Source: JBEKYD01 sp049509915 | GTDB lineage: Bacteria; Acidobacteriota; Terriglobia; Bryobacterales; Bryobacteraceae | Assembly (NCBI GenBank): GCA_049509915.1 | Contig: JBEKZL010000288.1 | Span: 1 to 9,234 of the forward strand | DNA length: 9,234 nucleotides | Reading direction: 5' to 3' | In this document: one piece after another, positions 6,028-9,234 of the stretch | How positions within the stretch are numbered: the stretch's first letter is position 1 | Layout: the number at the start of each line of letters is the position of its first letter | The notes under the pieces: generated by a model | Database searches by the model: none | What the model was told of the DNA's origin: nothing | Seen by the model: only the letters and a program-made list of their open reading frames with translations | Translations under genes and position numbers: made by a program

Positions 6028-6917
6028 ACGAAGACTATCTTTGGAACCGGTCCGGCGCACCCGATCCGGAAATTCAGGAGCTGGAGCGGACGCTTGCTCC
6101 GCTGCGCTATCGCGGCCGCCAGCAACACTGGTGGCGCACCCCGCTTCCGCGCGTGGCTGCCGCGGTGCTGGCTGTGGCGGCGATTTCGTGGTTCCAACTG
6201 GCTCGGCCCGTGCCGCGCATCACGCCGTGGCGGCAAGGCGCCACGCCACTCGCCGCCGGGCAGGTGGTCCGAACCGGCGCATCGGAAACCTTCCTTCAGT
6301 CGGCGGACATCGGCAGAGTGGAACTCGGACCGGAGTCGGAACTGCGCGTCGCCACCGGCCGGAAACTTCTGCTCGAGCGCGGCATGCTCCACGCATTCAT
6401 TTGGGCGCCTCCGCGCGAGTTCGTGGTCGATACCCCGTCGGCGCGCGCGGTGGACCTGGGCTGCGCTTACACCCTGAACGTGGACTCGGACGGCAACGGC
6501 GTACTGCGCGTCGAGGCCGGATGGGTGGCGTTTCAGTTCGATGGGCACGAATCCTTCATACCCGCCGGCGCCGAATGCGTCACTCGAAAACGGCGCGGCC
6601 CCGGCATTCCCTTCTATCGGGATGCGCCATTACGGACCGCGCTGGCCGCATTCGAAGGAGGCGATTGCAGCGCTCTGCCTGCCGTACTCCGCGCCGCGCG
6701 CCCTCAGGACGGGCTGTCGCTCTGGCACCTGCTCACACGAGTTCCGCCGCAATATCGTGCCGCCGTGTTCGAACGCTTCGCCGAGCTCTTACCCGTGCCG
6801 GCGCGGGTTACCCGGAAGGCGGTGCTGCGCGGCGATCCCCACGCCCTCGACCTCTGCTGGAATGCCCTGAACCTCGAAAACACCAGCTGGTGGCGCGGCT
6901 GGGAAAGGGCTTGGTAA
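6024..6917 (+). CDS. FecR-domain transmembrane anti-sigma factor
   Basis: This 297-residue protein starts at ATG 6024, overlapping the sigma stop by 4 nt, with a GGGGGAG ribosome site at 6012-6018. The cytoplasmic N-terminus (MNEDYLWNRSG..., about 1-42) is the likely sigma-binding part. One transmembrane helix follows at about 43-60 (RVAAAVLAVAAISWFQLA). The FecR-type domain spans about 79-190, including GRVELGPESELRV (97-109), LLLERGMLHAFI (115-126), FVVDTPSARAVDLGCAYTL (133-151) and VEAGWVAF (163-170). A helical C-terminus (about 228-297; LSLWHLLTRVP, VLRGDP, TSWWRGWERAW) follows, which in my memory is typical of acidobacterial members. FecR-like proteins hold ECF sigma factors at the membrane and release them on a periplasmic signal. 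No TonB-dependent receptor gene adjoins it here, unlike classical FecIR systems. Confidence 0.9.
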   Translation: MNEDYLWNRSGAPDPEIQELERTLAPLRYRGRQQHWWRTPLPRVAAAVLAVAAISWFQLARPVPRITPWRQGATPLAAGQVVRTGASETFLQSADIGRVELGPESELRVATGRKLLLERGMLHAFIWAPPREFVVDTPSARAVDLGCAYTLNVDSDGNGVLRVEAGWVAFQFDGHESFIPAGAECVTRKRRGPGIPFYRDAPLRTALAAFEGGDCSALPAVLRAARPQDGLSLWHLLTRVPPQYRAAVFERFAELLPVPARVTRKAVLRGDPHALDLCWNALNLENTSWWRGWERAW

Positions 6918-7024
6918 TAGCCTGCGGACATCTACCCGCCAGGTCTTCGGACCGCGTGGACAAGTCCTTCCGTGCGGAGTAGGCTGGTAGCCTGTGGAGA
7001 CTTGTACCCCCCGGCACCCAGGTG
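6918..7024. repeat. Imperfect direct repeat and UUCG-capped hairpin between genes
   Basis: TAGCCTGYGGA occurs at 6918-6928 and 6988-6998. Each copy is followed within about 30 nt by TACCC and CAGGT, so the two halves (6918-6944 and 6988-7023) look like diverged copies. Between them, GGTC-TTCG-GACC (6942-6953) makes a hairpin with the very stable C(UUCG)G cap, and GGAC-AA-GTCC (6958-6967) makes another. AGCCT (6919-6923) could also pair with AGGCT (6981-6985). No T-tract follows, so a plain intrinsic terminator is unlikely. It could be repeat debris or a structured leader of the next gene. Confidence 0.35.
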
Positions 7025-7029
7025 AACCC

Positions 7030-8973
7030 ATGAACCGCATACCCGGCAGACTCAAAGCAGCGATCCTCTGCCGGCTCCCGGCTGGCCTTCTGTTGCTCGC
7101 CTTCTGGGCGCCGGCCCAGACTATCGCTGTCTCGCCCGCCGGTCCCATCCGCACCCTGGCGGCAGCGCGCGATCTGGCGAGGGCCCAGCGTAACATGGGC
7201 CGGACCGGCACTATCACCATCCGCATCGGCGCCGGCGTGTACTTCCTGCCGGAGCCGCTGGTTCTCTCCCCCGAGGATTCCGATACGGTTTGGGAAGCTG
7301 CGCCGGGAGCCCGCCCGGTTATCAGCGGCGGCCGCACCCTCACCGGCTGGAAAAAGGGCGCCGGTCCCGAGTGGACCGCCGAATCTGCGGGTCCTTACTT
7401 CCGCCAGCTTTTCATCGGTGGGCGCCGCGCCCAAAGAGCCCGCACTCCCAACGCCGGCTTCTACCGCATCGACGGGGCCAGCCCCCAGGACAAACCCGCA
7501 CGCATCCACTTCCGCGGCAATGATATCCGCCGGGAGTGGGCCGCGCGCGGCGACGTCGAGGTGGTTGCGCTGCTCGCCTGGGCCGACCTTCGCATGCCGA
7601 TCTCGAGCGTAGACGAGAGCGCTCACACCGCCGTGCTGACCGCCGACCCACGCCCGTCCAACAAAGAAGCCGATGCCCGCTATTACATCGAAAACGCACC
7701 CGACGGGCTGGACCAGCCGGGCGAATGGTACCTCGACCGCCAGACCCACACGGTTTCCTATTGGCCCCTGGCCGGCGAAAACCTGGCAACCGACCAGGCC
7801 ATCGCACCGGCCCTGGCGGAGCTCGTCCGCCTGGAGGGCGAACCCGAACGGGGGCGCTTCGTCCACAACGTCGTCTTCCGCGGCCTGGAATTCGCACACG
7901 CCGATTGGACCATGCCCGTCCACGGCTATGCGGACACCCAGGCCGCCATGCCCGCGCCGGCCGCTATCGTCGCCGTCGGCGCCAACGATTGCACCATCCA
8001 AAGGTGTACCGTGGCTCATTGCGGCGGCTACGCCATCTTCTTCGGACGCGGCTCGAAACGCAACCGGATCCTGGCCAGCGAACTGTACGATCTGGGCGGA
8101 GGCGGCGTTAAGCTGGGCGAACCGCGCCAGTTTCCCGACGAACCCGAGCGGAACTACGAAAACGTGGTGGCCGACAATCACATTCACGATCTCGGCCTAG
8201 TCTACGCCCCCGCGGTCGGCGTTTGGGTCCTCCAGAGCGGGCGCAACCAGATTGTCCATAACCACATTCACGATCTCTTCTATACCGCCATCTCCGTGGG
8301 CTGGACCTGGGGATACGCCGAAAACCAGTCTCAGGGCAATATCATCGAGTACAACCACCTGCACCATATCGGCAAGGAGACCCTCAGCGATATGGGCGGC
8401 ATTTACACTCTCGGCGTGCAGCCCGGGACACGCATCCGCTACAACCTGATCCACGACATTTCATCGTTCACCTACGGCGGCTGGGGCATCTATCCCGACG
8501 AAGGCTCGTCGGAAATGCTGATTGAAAACAACCTGGTTTACCGCTGCAAGAGCGCCGGCTTCCACCAGCACTACGGCCGCGAGAATACCGTGCGCAACAA
8601 CATCTTCGCCTTCAACCAGGAGAACCAGTTGATGCGCACTCGCGCCGAGCCGCACGTTTCGTTCACCTTCGAACGCAACATCGTGTACTTCGATCAGGGC
8701 CGACTGCTGGGCGCTAACTGGACGGGCGACGGCTTCACCATGAAGTCGAATCTCTATTTCGATACCCGCAGCAGCGAGATCAGCTTCGCCGGCCAGCCGT
8801 TCGCCGATTGGCAGTCGGCCGGGCGGGACGCCGGCTCCGCCATCGCCGACCCGCTCTTCGTGAATGCCGGAAACTTCGATTTCCGCCTGCTCCCCGAGTC
8901 GCCCGCCCTGAAACTGGGCTTTCAGCCGATCGACTTAAGCACTGTCGGCCCGCGCGTCCCGGCGGGTCAATAG
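7030..8973 (+). CDS. Secreted right-handed beta-helix protein, GH141-like (putative glycoside hydrolase)
   Basis: This 647-residue protein starts at ATG 7030, preceded by AGGTGA at 7020-7025; an in-frame GTG at 6994 would add residues before the signal. Residues 1-29 (ending LLLAFWAPA) are a signal peptide. Next comes a pectate-lyase-like N-terminal region: an opening like other beta-helix proteins (AAARDLARA, IRIGAGVYFL) and then VISGGRTLTGWKKG. GEWYLDRQTHTVSYWPL (near residue 232) precedes the helix core. From about residue 278 onward the protein is a string of beta-helix turns (FRGLEFAHADW, NHIHDLG, NHIHDLF, YNHLHHIG, YNLIHDI, NNLVYRC, NNIFAFN). Conserved acidic loops are DMGGIYTLG (from Asp454) and YGGWGIYPDEGSS (482-494, Asp490 and Glu491). 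This layout recalls GH141, known for an alpha-L-fucosidase and a xylanase. Fold is firm; family and substrate are inferred. Confidence 0.88.
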   Translation: MNRIPGRLKAAILCRLPAGLLLLAFWAPAQTIAVSPAGPIRTLAAARDLARAQRNMGRTGTITIRIGAGVYFLPEPLVLSPEDSDTVWEAAPGARPVISGGRTLTGWKKGAGPEWTAESAGPYFRQLFIGGRRAQRARTPNAGFYRIDGASPQDKPARIHFRGNDIRREWAARGDVEVVALLAWADLRMPISSVDESAHTAVLTADPRPSNKEADARYYIENAPDGLDQPGEWYLDRQTHTVSYWPLAGENLATDQAIAPALAELVRLEGEPERGRFVHNVVFRGLEFAHADWTMPVHGYADTQAAMPAPAAIVAVGANDCTIQRCTVAHCGGYAIFFGRGSKRNRILASELYDLGGGGVKLGEPRQFPDEPERNYENVVADNHIHDLGLVYAPAVGVWVLQSGRNQIVHNHIHDLFYTAISVGWTWGYAENQSQGNIIEYNHLHHIGKETLSDMGGIYTLGVQPGTRIRYNLIHDISSFTYGGWGIYPDEGSSEMLIENNLVYRCKSAGFHQHYGRENTVRNNIFAFNQENQLMRTRAEPHVSFTFERNIVYFDQGRLLGANWTGDGFTMKSNLYFDTRSSEISFAGQPFADWQSAGRDAGSAIADPLFVNAGNFDFRLLPESPALKLGFQPIDLSTVGPRVPAGQ

Positions 8974-9044
8974 GCACCCTCCCCGGCAACCTCCGTGGCC
9001 TCTCGTAGCGCCGGCGATCGCTTTCGGCCCGCCATTCGTTTTTC

Positions 9045-9072
9045 GTGGCGCAGGCGCTCCGCCTGCAGCGCC
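9045..9072. repeat. REP-like palindrome, copy B
   Basis: GCAGGCG (9050-9056) and CGCCTGC (9060-9066) form perfect 7-bp arms around CTC. The surrounding GTGG-GCAGGCG-TCCGCCTGC matches copy A at 4793-4820 in the same orientation. It lies about 70 bp after the beta-helix gene stop. A short T-run (9039-9043) lies before, not after, this hairpin, so it does not act as a standard rightward terminator. Confidence 0.6.
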
Positions 9073-9087
9073 AAGATGTCGTCTGTG

Positions 9088-9161
9088 TGCCCCAAAGGGG
9101 CAGATTACCAGTGGGGTAGGACCCACTCGAATAGTAGATGGTTAGATTCGATAGCTATCGA
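9088..9161. other. Cluster of small hairpins and a 14-bp perfect palindrome
   Basis: Three inverted repeats lie close together: TGCCCC-AAA-GGGGCA (9088-9102), GTGGG-6 nt-CCCAC (9111-9126), and the 14-bp perfect palindrome TCGATAGCTATCGA (9148-9161). No gene is visible on either strand and none has a T-tract. The local base composition is less GC-rich than the neighbouring genes, which could mean it is the remnant of a mobile element or the 3' part of a leftward transcript. I cannot tell which. Confidence 0.35.
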
Positions 9162-9200
9162 GCGGCCAGCTTGGGTAACCGGGTTGGTCGGAACCTCGTG

Positions 9201-9222
9201 AAAAAGCCCGCTTTAGGCGGGC
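9201..9222 (-). terminator. Intrinsic terminator for a leftward gene beyond the right edge
   Basis: Read on the minus strand, a stem GCCCGC (9222-9217) pairs with GCGGGC (9211-9206) around a 5-nt loop and is followed at once by five T's (9205-9201). That is a textbook Rho-independent terminator. On the plus strand the same stem is preceded, not followed, by A's, so it works only leftward. It implies a minus-strand transcription unit entering from the right of the window. Confidence 0.65.
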
Positions 9223-9234
9223 GAGCGACCTTGC

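Noticed and set aside
4966..6060. Minus-strand reading frame (364 codons) across the sigma operon
   Set aside because: It runs opposite two clear plus-strand genes and has no recognisable domain; open only because of GC-rich codon bias.
6808..8187. Minus-strand reading frame (459 codons) opposite the anti-sigma and beta-helix genes
   Set aside because: It crosses two plus-strand genes with strong signal peptides and domains and has no coherent family features of its own.

Overview
The window looks like ordinary chromosome of a GC-rich Gram-negative bacterium, most likely an acidobacterium of the Bryobacterales/Solibacter type. This is inferred from gene style: an ADOP-type MacB/FtsX permease, a CRTAC1-like FG-GAP protein ending in an ASPIC/UnbV domain, a FecR-domain anti-sigma factor beginning MNEDYLWNRSG, many Sec/Tat-exported proteins, and short GC-rich interspersed palindromes between genes. 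No rRNA, tRNA, CRISPR array, phage gene or intact insertion sequence is visible.

Layout, left to right. (1) 2-1261 (+): the C-terminal part of an ADOP-family ABC permease, cut by the left edge. (2) 1262-1431: a spacer with one copy of a short interspersed repeat. (3) 1432-3189 (+): an exported FG-GAP/VCBS beta-propeller protein with an ASPIC/UnbV tail. (4) 3217-3816 (-): a small exported protein of unknown function, convergent with gene 3 and divergent from the next gene. (5) 3911-4621 (+): an exported PIG-L/LmbE-type deacetylase, possibly read from a leaderless mRNA, with Gly where the family general-base Asp normally sits. (6) 4622-5065: a gene-free 444-bp stretch packed with short inverted repeats, including a second copy of the repeat seen in (2) and a perfect 10-bp-arm palindrome. 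(7) 5069-6917 (+): a tight three-gene operon made of a small secreted protein, an ECF sigma factor and a membrane-anchored FecR-domain anti-sigma factor, joined by overlapping start/stop codons and preceded by an ECF-promoter-like motif. (8) 6918-7029: a spacer with an imperfect direct repeat and a UUCG-capped hairpin. (9) 7030-8973 (+): a large secreted right-handed beta-helix protein resembling GH141-type glycoside hydrolases. (10) 8974-9234: no gene, but another palindromic repeat, several hairpins, and a clean leftward intrinsic terminator that predicts a minus-strand gene just beyond the right edge.

How the genes may work together: the clearest unit is the sigma/anti-sigma operon, a self-contained cell-surface signalling switch whose first gene encodes a small exported protein and which has no TonB receptor visible beside it. 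The deacetylase and beta-helix protein suggest processing of sugars outside the cytoplasm, but nothing in the sequence ties them to the sigma factor. I see no convincing new multi-gene defence or metabolic system. The most original items are the secreted protein fused by overlap to the sigma operon, the altered deacetylase motif, and the small palindromic repeats.
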